A stretch of DNA of 64,000 nt from contig CAXSDH010000001.1 in NCBI GenBank assembly GCA_964235765.1, positions 1-64,000 on the forward strand, given 5' to 3'. Every line of letters starts with the position of its first letter. Position 1 is the first letter of the stretch. Source of the DNA: JAVVHH01 sp964235765. Its GTDB lineage: Bacteria > Pseudomonadota > Alphaproteobacteria > Acetobacterales > Acetobacteraceae. The translations under genes and the position numbers were made by a program. A model generated the notes under the pieces. The model searched no databases and was not told the DNA's origin. It was given only the letters and a program-made list of their open reading frames with translations. This document shows positions 31,977 through 40,419 of this stretch, one piece after another.

Positions 31977-34078
31977 GCGTCCGCTTCGCGAGCCTGGACA
32001 GCCTGCTCCGCCCGGACAGCGTCGCCGTGATCGGCGCCAGCGCGGACCCGACCCGCATCGGCGGCCGGCCGATCCAGTACATGCTGCAGCAAGGCTTCCA
32101 GGGCGCGATACTGCCGGTGAACCCGAACCGGGCGGAAATCCAGGGCCTGCTGGCCTATGCCAGCATCGCCGACCTGCCCTCAGTACCCGACACCGCCATC
32201 GTGGCGGTGCCGACGGCGCTGGCGGTCCAGGCGGTCGATGAACTGGGGGCACGCGGGGTGAAGTCCGCGATCGTGTTCACCGCCGGGTTCGCGGAAATGG
32301 ACGCGGAAGGGGCGGCGGCGCAGGCCCGAATGGTGGCTGCGGCGCGCCGCCATGGCATGCGGCTGCTCGGCCCCAACTGCCTCGGCCTGTTCAACGCACG
32401 CATCGGCTTCTACCCGATTTTCAGCACCAGCCTCGAGAACGGCTGGCCGCAGCCCGGCCGCATCGGCATCGCCAGCCAGAGCGGCGCCTACGGCACCCAT
32501 GTGTTCGCCACGGCCCGCAACCGCGGCCTGGGCACCCCCATCTGCGTCACCACCGGCAACGAAGGCGACGTCACCATCGGCGACGTGATCGGCTGGCTCG
32601 CGGAGGACCCCGACACCGATGTCATCGCCGCCTATGCGGAAGGCATCCGCGAGGCCGGCAGCTTCCTCGCCGCGCTCGATGCGGCACGGCAGGCGCGCAA
32701 GCCCGTCGTGATGATGAAGGTGGGAACCAGTGCCGTCGGCGCCCATGCCGCCCGGTCGCACACCGCCTCCATCGCCGGGGACGACCGGGTGACCGACGCG
32801 GTGCTGGCCGAGTTCGGCGTGGTCCGCGCCCGCACCACCGAGGAAATGCTGGACATCGCGCTGACCGCGACAAGGCGCATCTACCCCGTCGGCAACACCA
32901 TGGGCGTCATCACCATCAGCGGCGGGGCCGGGGTGCTCATCTCGGACGCGGCCGAGGCGCTCGGCCTGCCGGTGCCCGAGATGCCCGCCGCGGCGCAAGC
33001 CAAGCTGAAGGCCATGCTGCCGTTCGCCGCCCCGCGCAACCCGGTGGATTGCACGGCCCAGGCGTTCAACGACATGAGCCTGATCGGCCGCTTCACCGAC
33101 AGCATGGTCAGGGATGGCGGCTACAGCTCGATCCTCGCGTTCTTTACCCAGGTCGGTGGCTCGCCCACCATCGCGCCGCGGCTGCGCGAGCAGTTGAACG
33201 CCACCCGCGCCAAGCATCCGGACCGGCTGTATGTGCTGTCGGTGGTCGCGCGGCCCGAGCAAATCCGGGAATACGAGGCGGACGGGTTCGTCGTGTTCGA
33301 GGACCCGACCCGCGCTGTGGTGGCCATCCATGCCATGGGACGGTTCGGCGACGCTTTCGCCAAGCCGCCCGGCCTGGCGCCCCCGGCGGTGCCGGCGGTG
33401 GCACTGCCCGAGGCTACGCCCACCGAGGCGGAGGCCAAACGCCTCCTGGCCGGCGCCGGCATCCCCTCCGCGCCCGAGGCGGCCTGCGCCACCGCGGACG
33501 AGGCCGCCGCCGCCGCCGAAGGCTTCGGCTACCCCGTGGTGCTGAAAATCCTCTCCCCGGACATCCTGCACAAGTCGGAGATCGGCGGCGTGCTACTGAA
33601 CCTCGCGAGCGCGGACGCGGTGCGTGCCGGGTTCCAGACGGTTATGGACCGCGGCCGTGCCGTTCCGGGCGCGCGGCTCGAAGGCGTGCTCGTGGCCAAG
33701 CAGTTGCAAGGCGGCGTGGAGTGCATCCTCGGCATCCACCGCGACCCGGTGTTCGGGCCCGTGGCGCTGTTCGGCCTGGGCGGCATCTTTGTGGAGGTGT
33801 TGCAGGACGTGGCCCTGCACCGCTGCCCCTTCGGTGCCGACGTGGCGGAGCGCATGATCCGCAGCATCAAGGCCGCCCCCATCCTGCTTGGCGCGCGCGG
33901 CCGCACGCCTGTGGACATCGCCGCCCTGGCGGACATGCTGGCGCGGCTCTCGGTGTTCGCCGACCAGGCGGGGCCCGGCCTCCTGGGCGTGGACCTGAAC
34001 CCGGTGATCGCCACCCCGGACGGGGCCTATGCGGTCGACGCCGTCGTCGAGATCGCCCCCATGATCGGCAGCCTATGA
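31973..34078 (+). CDS. ADP-forming acyl-CoA synthetase (CoA-binding plus ATP-grasp)
   Basis: A 701-residue fused enzyme that interconverts acyl-CoA, ADP and phosphate with acid, CoA and ATP. The N-terminal CoA-binding Rossmann domain begins LRPDSVAVIGASADPTRIGG. The ligase domain includes PNCLGLFNARIGFYP, QSGAYGTHVFATARNRGLG and the phospho-His loop ARSHTASIAGDD. The C-terminal ATP-grasp domain (from about residue 480) has GYPVVLKILSPDILHKSEIGG and GVDLNPVI. All domains of the Acd/PimC-type single-chain form are present. The gene is a member of the overlapped catabolic operon and overlaps both neighbours by four bases. Substrate unknown. Confidence 0.9.
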   Translation: MSVRFASLDSLLRPDSVAVIGASADPTRIGGRPIQYMLQQGFQGAILPVNPNRAEIQGLLAYASIADLPSVPDTAIVAVPTALAVQAVDELGARGVKSAIVFTAGFAEMDAEGAAAQARMVAAARRHGMRLLGPNCLGLFNARIGFYPIFSTSLENGWPQPGRIGIASQSGAYGTHVFATARNRGLGTPICVTTGNEGDVTIGDVIGWLAEDPDTDVIAAYAEGIREAGSFLAALDAARQARKPVVMMKVGTSAVGAHAARSHTASIAGDDRVTDAVLAEFGVVRARTTEEMLDIALTATRRIYPVGNTMGVITISGGAGVLISDAAEALGLPVPEMPAAAQAKLKAMLPFAAPRNPVDCTAQAFNDMSLIGRFTDSMVRDGGYSSILAFFTQVGGSPTIAPRLREQLNATRAKHPDRLYVLSVVARPEQIREYEADGFVVFEDPTRAVVAIHAMGRFGDAFAKPPGLAPPAVPAVALPEATPTEAEAKRLLAGAGIPSAPEAACATADEAAAAAEGFGYPVVLKILSPDILHKSEIGGVLLNLASADAVRAGFQTVMDRGRAVPGARLEGVLVAKQLQGGVECILGIHRDPVFGPVALFGLGGIFVEVLQDVALHRCPFGADVAERMIRSIKAAPILLGARGRTPVDIAALADMLARLSVFADQAGPGLLGVDLNPVIATPDGAYAVDAVVEIAPMIGSL

Positions 34079-34755
34079 TCGATAAGCGCGTGCAGACCAT
34101 GGCCGATGCCCTGGCCGGCGTGGCCGATGGCGCCACGGTCCTTGTCGGCGGCTTCGGCGCAGTGGGCCAGCCGAACGCGCTGATCGAAGGCCTCATCGAG
34201 CAGGGTGCGAGCGGCCTGGTTTGCGTCGCCAACAACGCCGGCGCCGGGCACACCGGGCTGGCGCGGCTGATGGAACTGGGCCGGGTCCGGCGCATGATCT
34301 GTAGCTTCCCGCGCAGCGTGGGGTCCGTGGTGTTCGAGGAGCTGTACCGGGCCGGGCGCATCGAGTTGGAGATCGTGCCGCAGGGCACGCTGGCGGAACG
34401 CATGCGCGCCGCCGGCGCCGGCATCCCGGCCTTCTACACCGCCACCGCCGCCGGCACCCAGCTTGCCCGCGGCAAGGAGACTCGCGAGATCGGCGGCCGC
34501 GCCTACGTGCTGGAACATGCGCTGCCCGGCGACGTCGCGCTCATCGAGGCCTGGCAGGCCGATCGTTGGGGCAACCTCACGTTCCGGGCCAGCGGCCGCA
34601 ACTTCAACCCGGTGATGGCGATGGCGGGCAAGCTCACGGTGGTGCAGACGCAGCACTTGGTCGAACTGGGCGCGCTCGATCCCGAGGCCGTGGCAACCCC
34701 CGGCATCTTCGTGGACCGCGTGCTGCATGTGCCCTATGGCGACCCGGCGGTGTAA
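34075..34755 (+). CDS. CoA transferase subunit A (3-oxoacid type)
   Basis: A 226-residue alpha subunit of a family I CoA transferase. GATVLVGGFGAVGQPNALIE is the CoA-binding GGFG motif, then FPRSVGSVVFEELYRAG, IVPQGTLAERMRAAGAGIPA, FYTATAAGT and DVALIEAWQADRWGNLTFRA, as in PcaI/ScoA proteins. ATG 34075 overlaps the synthetase stop (ATGA). It works with the beta subunit encoded 28 bases downstream to move CoA from succinyl-CoA or acetyl-CoA to a keto-acid. Confidence 0.9.
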   Translation: MIDKRVQTMADALAGVADGATVLVGGFGAVGQPNALIEGLIEQGASGLVCVANNAGAGHTGLARLMELGRVRRMICSFPRSVGSVVFEELYRAGRIELEIVPQGTLAERMRAAGAGIPAFYTATAAGTQLARGKETREIGGRAYVLEHALPGDVALIEAWQADRWGNLTFRASGRNFNPVMAMAGKLTVVQTQHLVELGALDPEAVATPGIFVDRVLHVPYGDPAV

Positions 34756-34790
34756 GATGGGGATGTAAGATGGGCGATGTAGGATGGCAG
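34751..34790 (+). repeat. Three imperfect 14-bp tandem copies between CoA-transferase subunits
   Basis: TGTAAGATGGGGA (34751), TGTAAGATGGGCGA (34764) and TGTAGGATGGCAGA (34778) follow one another. The first holds the subunit A stop and the third the subunit B start. Expansion or contraction here would change spacing between the cistrons without touching either protein. Confidence 0.6.
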
Positions 34791-35443
34791 AGATGACCCC
34801 CCAACCGCTCAGCCGAGCCGCGATGGCCGCCCGCGTGGCGCACGACATCCCGGAAGGCTGGTACGTCAACCTTGGCATCGGCATCCCGACCCTGGTCGCC
34901 GATTGCGTTCCGCCCGAGCGCGAGGTGATCTTCCACAGTGAGAACGGCGTGCTCGGCATGGGGCCGGCGCCCGCGCCCGGGCTGGCCGACCCCTGGCTGA
35001 TCAACGCCGGCAAGCAGCACGTAACCCTACGGCCCGGCGGCGCCTACAGCCATCACGCCGACAGCTTCGCCATGATCCGCGGCGGCCACCTGGACCTTTG
35101 CGTATTGGGTGGGTTCGAGGTGGCCGAGAACGGCGACCTCGCCAATTGGGCCACCAGCGAGAACGACACCGCCCCCGCCGTGGGCGGCGCGATGGATTTG
35201 GCCGTCGGCGCCAAGCGCTTGTGGGTCGTCATGGAACACACGACGAAGGATGGCCGCCCCCGCCTGGTCCGCCGTTGCAGCTATCCGCTCACGGCGCCGG
35301 GCGCGGTGCGCCGCATCTATAGCAACCTGGCCGTGCTGGACGTGACCCCGGGCGGGTTCCAGGTGGTGGACATGGCGCCGGGGCTGACCTTCGCGGCCTT
35401 GCAGGCGAAGACTGAGGCGGTGTTGCTGCCGGCCAGCGCCTAG
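34784..35443 (+). CDS. CoA transferase subunit B (3-oxoacid type)
   Basis: A 219-residue catalytic beta subunit. The active-site glutamate lies in FHSENGVLGMGPAPAPG (the SENG signature of the family), after YVNLGIGIPTLVADCVP. Later landmarks are GGHLDLCVLGGFEVAENGDL, MDLAVGAKRLWVVMEHTTKDG and TAPGAVRRIYSNLAVLDVTP, matching PcaJ/ScoB. ATG 34784 is chosen; ATG 34793 three codons later is equally plausible. The likely acceptor is a short keto-acid generated by the upstream enzymes. Confidence 0.9.
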   Translation: MAEMTPQPLSRAAMAARVAHDIPEGWYVNLGIGIPTLVADCVPPEREVIFHSENGVLGMGPAPAPGLADPWLINAGKQHVTLRPGGAYSHHADSFAMIRGGHLDLCVLGGFEVAENGDLANWATSENDTAPAVGGAMDLAVGAKRLWVVMEHTTKDGRPRLVRRCSYPLTAPGAVRRIYSNLAVLDVTPGGFQVVDMAPGLTFAALQAKTEAVLLPASA

Positions 35444-35448
35444 CCGCC

Positions 35449-36066
35449 ATGCTCGATCATCTCAAGGCCCGCAACCGTGCTTGGGCGAAGCGGAAAACAG
35501 CCGCCGACCCCAACTTCTTCAAACGGTTAGAGGGCCAGCAGGCGCCGGAATACCTTTGGATCGGCTGTTCGGACAGCCGGGTGCCCGCCAACGAGATCGT
35601 GGATCTCGACCCGGGCGAGCTGTTCGTGCACCGCAATGTCGCCAATCTCGCCCCGCCGCAGGACGCGAACTACCTGTCCGTGCTGCAATTCGCTGTCGAC
35701 GTGATCCGGGTGAAGCACATCATGGTGGTCGGCCATTACGGCTGCGGCGGCGTGCGGGCCGCGGTGGACGGCCAGCGGCGCGGGCTGGTGGATCATTGGC
35801 TGCATCCGATCCGCGAAGTCTGCCACGAGCACCGCCACGAGCTGAACGCCATACCGGAGCCCGCCAGGCGCCTGGATCGGTTGTGCGAACTGAACGTGAT
35901 GCGGCAGGTCCGCAACGTGGCTTCCGACGTGTTCGTGCAGGACGCCTGGGCGCGCGGGCAAGCGATTTCAGTCCATGGCTGGGTATATTCGCTATCGAAC
36001 GGGCTGGTGACCGACCTGGACGTGACGGTGAGCGAGCCGGAGGGGATCGAGACGTTAACCGCTTGA
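35449..36066 (+). CDS. can: Beta-class carbonic anhydrase
   Basis: A 205-residue enzyme interconverting CO2 and bicarbonate. Zinc ligands are visible: Cys in WIGCSDSRVPANEIV, then His and Cys in VVGHYGCGGVRAAV. The Asp-Arg dyad is in CSDSR. Length and the DLDPGELFVHRNVANL segment place it with the E. coli Can type. It starts five bases after the CoA transferase stop, so it may be transcribed with that operon, though it has no obvious shared function unless carboxylation is involved. Confidence 0.95.
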   Translation: MLDHLKARNRAWAKRKTAADPNFFKRLEGQQAPEYLWIGCSDSRVPANEIVDLDPGELFVHRNVANLAPPQDANYLSVLQFAVDVIRVKHIMVVGHYGCGGVRAAVDGQRRGLVDHWLHPIREVCHEHRHELNAIPEPARRLDRLCELNVMRQVRNVASDVFVQDAWARGQAISVHGWVYSLSNGLVTDLDVTVSEPEGIETLTA

Positions 36067-36137
36067 ACTGGACACGTTCAGCGCTAGCCCGGCCCGCCCG
36101 ATCCCGCTACCCTTGTCCCAAAATGGAGGAAAGAGGA

Positions 36138-37463
36138 ATGGATCCGATCAGCCGACGGCAGACGCTTGCCTTGGGTGCGGGCCTCGTCGCCGGGTCGTCG
36201 TTGCCCGCGCGGGCCGCCGTGACGGCGGCCGACGTGCAGCCGCCCAAGCTGCCCCTGGAGCCCGGGGCCAAGCTGCGGGTACTGCGCCCGGCCAAGTTCG
36301 TGGACCCGGACGAGGCCATCTTCACCGCCAACAGCAAGAAATACGCCGAACAGACCGGCGTGGAAGTGCGCGTGGACTACCTGGCCTGGGACAACATGGC
36401 CCCGCAAACGGCGGTGGTCGCCAATACCGGCGCCGGGCCGGATATCGTCTGCGGCTTCGGGCCGGACCCGCATATCTACGCCGATAAGCTGGTCGAGGTG
36501 ACCGACATCGCCGAATATCTCGGCGCGAAATACGGCGGCTGGTATCCCATGTCCACGCTGTTCGGCCAGACTTGGAAGGGCAAGACCTGGATCGGCCTGC
36601 CGATGGGCGGCACCACGGGGCCGTGCAATTACCGCGTCTCGTGGATCAAGGAGGCCGGGTTCGACACCATCCCGAACGACCTGCAGGAGTTCCTCAAGCT
36701 GTGCCAAGGCCTGAAGAAGATCGGCCATCCCTGTGGTTTCGCCCTCAGCCACGCGCCGGGCGATGCGCCGAATTACGCCAACTGGCTGCTGTGGTCGCAC
36801 GGCGGCAAGCTGGTGGATCAAGAGGGCAAGGTGACCTTGGACAGCAAGGAGACGCGCGCCGCCATCGAATATGCCCGCGCGATGCAGGAGACCATGATCC
36901 CCGGTACGATGTCGTGGAACGGCACCAGCAACAACCAGGCCTTCGCGGCCGGCAACATCGGTCTGACGCAGAACGGCGTCTCGATCTACTACGCCGCCAA
37001 AAACTCCAAAGAGGCGGCGCAAAACGCCGTGGCGCAGGACATGAACAACGCCTCCATGCCGTTCGGCGTCGCCAAGGCCGCGCCTGAACAATGCCTGGTG
37101 CTGAACGCCATGGTGTTCAAGCACAGCAAGTTCCCCAATGCCGCCAAGGACTACCTGCGCTTCATGATGGAGGCGCCGCAGTATGACCCGTGGCTGACCG
37201 GCTGCCTCGGCTACTGGTCGCAGTCGCTGCGGGCCTATGCGGGCAGCGCGGTTTGGGACAGCGACCCGAAGCTGGCCGTGTTCCGCAACGCAATGGATAC
37301 GCCGTTCCACGACGGCTATGACGGTCCGGTCAACGCGGCGGCGGGGTCGGTGCTGAACGACTGGGTGCTGGTCGATATGTTTGCGCGGGTGGTGACGGGC
37401 GACAGCAGCGCCGAAGACTCGATCAAGCAAGCCGTGCGTGGCGCGCAGCGGTACTACAAATAA
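36138..37463 (+). CDS. ABC-transporter solute-binding protein (sugar type), Tat-exported
   Basis: A 441-residue periplasmic binding protein of the family 1 sugar-binding type. The signal peptide carries a twin-arginine motif, SRRQTLALGAGLVAGSSLPA, ending ARA. ATG 36138 is selected over ATG 36123 because a GGAGG at 36125-36129 precedes it. Segments such as NTGAGPDIVCGFGPDPHIYA, WKGKTWIGLPMG and GHPCGFALSHAPGD are typical of carbohydrate-binding proteins. No permease or ATPase gene accompanies it in the window, so it is an orphan here. The next gene is a PhyH-like dioxygenase, eleven bases on. Confidence 0.85.
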   Translation: MDPISRRQTLALGAGLVAGSSLPARAAVTAADVQPPKLPLEPGAKLRVLRPAKFVDPDEAIFTANSKKYAEQTGVEVRVDYLAWDNMAPQTAVVANTGAGPDIVCGFGPDPHIYADKLVEVTDIAEYLGAKYGGWYPMSTLFGQTWKGKTWIGLPMGGTTGPCNYRVSWIKEAGFDTIPNDLQEFLKLCQGLKKIGHPCGFALSHAPGDAPNYANWLLWSHGGKLVDQEGKVTLDSKETRAAIEYARAMQETMIPGTMSWNGTSNNQAFAAGNIGLTQNGVSIYYAAKNSKEAAQNAVAQDMNNASMPFGVAKAAPEQCLVLNAMVFKHSKFPNAAKDYLRFMMEAPQYDPWLTGCLGYWSQSLRAYAGSAVWDSDPKLAVFRNAMDTPFHDGYDGPVNAAAGSVLNDWVLVDMFARVVTGDSSAEDSIKQAVRGAQRYYK

Positions 37464-37474
37464 GGAGGCGATCC

Positions 37475-38371
37475 ATGCTCACTCGAGCCCAGATTGACGA
37501 ATACAACCGGGTCGGCGCGGTCGTCGTGCCGGACATTCTCTCGGCGGCCGAGGTTGCGGAGCTGCGGCGCGTGACGGAGGACTTCGTGGAGCGGGCACGG
37601 CACGTCGCCAAGCACGACGATGTCTATGACCTCGAGGACACGCATTCCCCGGCCGAGCCGCGCGTCCGCCGGATCAAGACGCCGCATCTGCACCACAAGG
37701 CCTATGGCGCCCTGATCAGCCATCCCAAGGTCGTCGCCGCGCTGCAGTCGTTGTGGGGGCCGGACATCCGCTTCGACACGGCGAAGCTGAACATGAAATC
37801 CGCCGGCTACGGCGCGGCGGTGGAGTGGCACCAGGATTGGGCGTTCTACCCGCACACCAACGACGACCTGGCGGCGGTCGGCCTGATGATGGACGACATG
37901 GAGTTGGAGAACGGCCCGCTGATGATCGTGCCCGGCACGCATACCGGGCCGGTGTTCGACCACCATGCGGACGGCAAGTTCTGCGGCGCGATGGACCCGT
38001 CCAAGCGCGAGGTGGATTACAGCGAGGCGGCGCCGCTGACCGGCAAGGCCGGCTCGATCACCATTCACCATGTGCGTGCGGTGCACGGGTCCGCCCCCAA
38101 CACCTCGTCCAAGGAGCGGCGGCTGCTGCTGTTCCAGTTCCGGGCGGCTGACGCCTGGCCGCTGCTGGGCTTCCCGCCGGGCATCGAGGCCTATGACGCC
38201 CTGATGGCCTCGGGCGTCCCGAACAGCGTGGCGCCCCGGCTGACCCCGGTGCCGGTCCGCCTGCCGCTGCCGCCGGCCGACCTTGGCGGCTCGATCTATG
38301 AGAACCAGAAGGGGTTGAAGAACAAGTTCTTCGACGCCCCGCCGGTCCGGGTCCTCGAATCGGCGAAGTAG
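37475..38371 (+). CDS. Phytanoyl-CoA dioxygenase (PhyH) family Fe(II)/2-oxoglutarate oxygenase
   Basis: A 298-residue double-stranded beta-helix oxygenase. Iron ligands are visible as VEWHQDWAFYPH (HxD) and HHVRAVHGSAPN (distal His). Arg for 2-oxoglutarate binding is in SSKERRLLLFQF. An AAGGAGG sits just upstream of ATG 37475. Members hydroxylate diverse small molecules, so substrate cannot be inferred. Placed directly behind a sugar-type binding protein, it may modify an imported compound. Confidence 0.88.
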   Translation: MLTRAQIDEYNRVGAVVVPDILSAAEVAELRRVTEDFVERARHVAKHDDVYDLEDTHSPAEPRVRRIKTPHLHHKAYGALISHPKVVAALQSLWGPDIRFDTAKLNMKSAGYGAAVEWHQDWAFYPHTNDDLAAVGLMMDDMELENGPLMIVPGTHTGPVFDHHADGKFCGAMDPSKREVDYSEAAPLTGKAGSITIHHVRAVHGSAPNTSSKERRLLLFQFRAADAWPLLGFPPGIEAYDALMASGVPNSVAPRLTPVPVRLPLPPADLGGSIYENQKGLKNKFFDAPPVRVLESAK

Positions 38372-38431
38372 CGGGCCGGCGAAGAAGGAAGTAGGGCTGG
38401 CGTATCCGTGCCAGCCCGGTATCGTGCGCCC

Positions 38432-38935
38432 ATGAACCTCCCTTCGATGCTGGTGGTGATGGGCGTCTCGGGCTCCGGCAAGACCACGGTGGCGGCGCTG
38501 CTGGCGGGCCGGCTCGGCTGGGAGTTCGGCGACGCGGATGATTGGCACTCGCCCGCCAACGTGGGCAAGATGCACGGCGGCACGCCGCTGACCGACGCGG
38601 ATCGCGCGCCGTGGCTCGCCTCCATCGCCGCGTGGATCGACGCAACGCGGGTAACGGGCCGGCACGGCGTGCTCGCCTGTTCCGCGCTCAAGCGCGCCTA
38701 CCGCGACGTGCTGGTCGGCGGGCGCCCGGACGTGCGCCTGGTCTACCTGAAAGGGTCCGAGGCGCTGATCCATGAACGCCAGGCCGCGCGGCACAACCAC
38801 TACATGCCTGCCAGCCTCGTCCACAGCCAGTTCGAGGCGCTGGAGGAACCCGGCCCCGACGAGCGCCCCATTATCGCCGACGTGACCCCGCCGCCGCACG
38901 ACGTGGTGCATGCAATCGTCGCCTGCCTCGCATGA
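38432..38935 (+). CDS. gntK: Gluconokinase (GntK type)
   Basis: A 167-residue kinase making 6-phosphogluconate. The P-loop is VVMGVSGSGKTTVAALLAG, followed by FGDADDWHSPANVGKMHGGTPLTDADRAPWL, quoted here as DADDWHSPANVGKMHGG, the highly conserved substrate region of GntK; ACSALKRAYRD and RQAARHNHYMPASLVHSQFE complete the pattern. ATG 38432 is preferred over GTG 38408. Its stop overlaps rpiA (ATGA), placing gluconate use next to the pentose-phosphate pathway. Confidence 0.93.
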   Translation: MNLPSMLVVMGVSGSGKTTVAALLAGRLGWEFGDADDWHSPANVGKMHGGTPLTDADRAPWLASIAAWIDATRVTGRHGVLACSALKRAYRDVLVGGRPDVRLVYLKGSEALIHERQAARHNHYMPASLVHSQFEALEEPGPDERPIIADVTPPPHDVVHAIVACLA

Positions 38936-39618
38936 CCGAGCAGGAAAAACAGAAGCGCCAAGCGGCGGAGGCGGCGGTGGCCGAGGTGGATGACGGCATG
39001 GTGCTCGGGCTCGGCACCGGCTCCACGGCGGCGATGGCGGTGGACGCGCTCGCGGGCCGGGTGCAGCAGGGTTTGCGCGTAATCGGCATTCCCACCTCGG
39101 AACGTACCGCCGCGCAGGCGCGCGCGCTCGGCATCACCGTCGGCGACCTCGCGGAGCATCCGGAAATCGATCTGACCATCGATGGCGCGGACGAGGTGCA
39201 TACCGGCACGCTCGACCTGATCAAGGGCCTGGGCGGCGCGCTGCTGCGGGAAAAGATTGTCGCTGCCGCAAGCCGGCGCATGATCGTCGTGGTCGACGAG
39301 GGCAAGCTGGTGGGCGAACTAGGCCACTCCGTCCGCCTGCCGGTGGAGGTGGTCGTGTTCGGCTGGCAGGCGACGCTGCGCCACCTGGAGCGGGCGGGCG
39401 CCGATGCGCAACTCCGCCTAGCGGCCGACGGCACGCCGTACCGCACGGATGGCGGCAACCTGATCCTCGATTGCGCCTTCGCCATTCCGGACCCCCAGTC
39501 CCTGCAGGCCCGGCTGAAATCCATCGCCGGGGTCGTGGAAACCGGGCTATTCATCGGCATGGCCGCGCGGGTGATCGCCGGTACCGCCACGGGACCAAGG
39601 ATACTGGACAAGCCATGA
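38932..39618 (+). CDS. rpiA: Ribose-5-phosphate isomerase A
   Basis: A 228-residue isomerase of ribose- and ribulose-5-phosphate. VLGLGTGSTAAMAVDAL is the phosphate-binding loop; DLTIDGADEV and IKGLGGALLREKIVA carry the catalytic Asp, Glu and Lys. The C-terminal SIAGVVETGLFIGMAARVIAG is typical. It overlaps gntK upstream and the ROK gene downstream by four bases each, forming a translationally coupled sugar-phosphate unit. Confidence 0.95.
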   Translation: MTEQEKQKRQAAEAAVAEVDDGMVLGLGTGSTAAMAVDALAGRVQQGLRVIGIPTSERTAAQARALGITVGDLAEHPEIDLTIDGADEVHTGTLDLIKGLGGALLREKIVAAASRRMIVVVDEGKLVGELGHSVRLPVEVVVFGWQATLRHLERAGADAQLRLAADGTPYRTDGGNLILDCAFAIPDPQSLQARLKSIAGVVETGLFIGMAARVIAGTATGPRILDKP

Positions 39619-40391
39619 CCAAACACCAGGCCACCCCGTCCGGCCCCACGACCCTCGCTCTGGACATCGGCGGCACCGGCCTGAAGGGCGGCTTGCTCGA
39701 CGCGGGCGGCGCCATGATCGGCGAGCGGGCCCGGCTGGCAACGCCGCACCCGTCGCCGCCGGACGTCATCGTGCCGGCGCTGGTCGGCATCGCCGAGGGC
39801 CTCGGCGGGTTCGACCGCGTCTCGGTCGGCTTTCCCGGCGTGGTGCGGGGCGGCCGGGTGCTGACGGCGCCGAACCTCGGCACGGCGGAATGGGCGGGCT
39901 TCGACCTGGCCGGCACGCTGGAGGCCAAGCTTGGCAAGCCCGTCCGCCTGCTGAACGACGCAACGGTGCAGGGCTTGGGCGTCATTGCCCGGCGCGGGCT
40001 GGAATGCGTGATCACGCTCGGCACCGGGTTCGGCTTCGCGCTGTATGAGGACGGCCGGCTCGCGCCGCATTTGGAGTTGAGCCAGCACGTCATCCGCGGC
40101 AAACAGACCTATGACGAATACCTTGGCGTAAAGGCCGTGAAGAAGATCGGCAAGCAGCGCTGGCGGCGCCGGGTGCAGCGCATGCTGGTGCAACTCCGCA
40201 CGCTGGTGAACTTCGACACGCTGTATATCGGCGGCGGCGACGCCAAGCTGATCGACTTCGAGTTGCCGGCGGATGTGCGGGTGATCTCGAACGACGCCGG
40301 CATCACCGGCGGCGTTCGCTTGTGGGACAAGGCGCTGGACGCGTCCTTCCAGGGCCGCGCCGCCACGTCGGCGGCCGACGCGCCCGCCTGA
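39615..40391 (+). CDS. ROK-family sugar kinase (polyphosphate-glucokinase-like)
   Basis: A 258-residue protein with motifs in the normal ROK order, unlike the one at 22199: LALDIGGTGLKGGLLDAGG at the N-terminus, SVGFPGVVRGGRVLTAPNL, LLNDATVQGLG, ITLGTGFGFAL, and LYIGGGDAKLIDF near the end, then SNDAGITGGVRLW. The compact length and lack of the zinc motif resemble the PPGK-like branch, which can use ATP or polyphosphate. The C-terminus ends with an Ala-rich tail generated by an 18-bp tandem repeat. Coupled to rpiA. Confidence 0.88.
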   Translation: MTKHQATPSGPTTLALDIGGTGLKGGLLDAGGAMIGERARLATPHPSPPDVIVPALVGIAEGLGGFDRVSVGFPGVVRGGRVLTAPNLGTAEWAGFDLAGTLEAKLGKPVRLLNDATVQGLGVIARRGLECVITLGTGFGFALYEDGRLAPHLELSQHVIRGKQTYDEYLGVKAVKKIGKQRWRRRVQRMLVQLRTLVNFDTLYIGGGDAKLIDFELPADVRVISNDAGITGGVRLWDKALDASFQGRAATSAADAPA

Positions 40392-40416
40392 GCCCCGGCG
40401 CCCGCCTGAGCCCCGG
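40381..40416 (+). repeat. 18-bp perfect tandem duplication at the ROK gene stop
   Basis: CGCCCGCCTGAGCCCCGG occurs twice in tandem (40381-40398 and 40399-40416). The first copy supplies the stop (TGA 40389-40391) and the second fills the gap before the next start. It is a simple recent duplication. Confidence 0.9.
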
Positions 40417-40419
40417 CAC

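Noticed and set aside
30758..34078. A 1106-codon frame fusing an N-terminal region to the acyl-CoA synthetase
   Set aside because: The N-terminal 400 codons are the shadow of the thiolase-like gene, with Arg-rich nonsense composition. The ATGA overlap at 31973 gives the real start.
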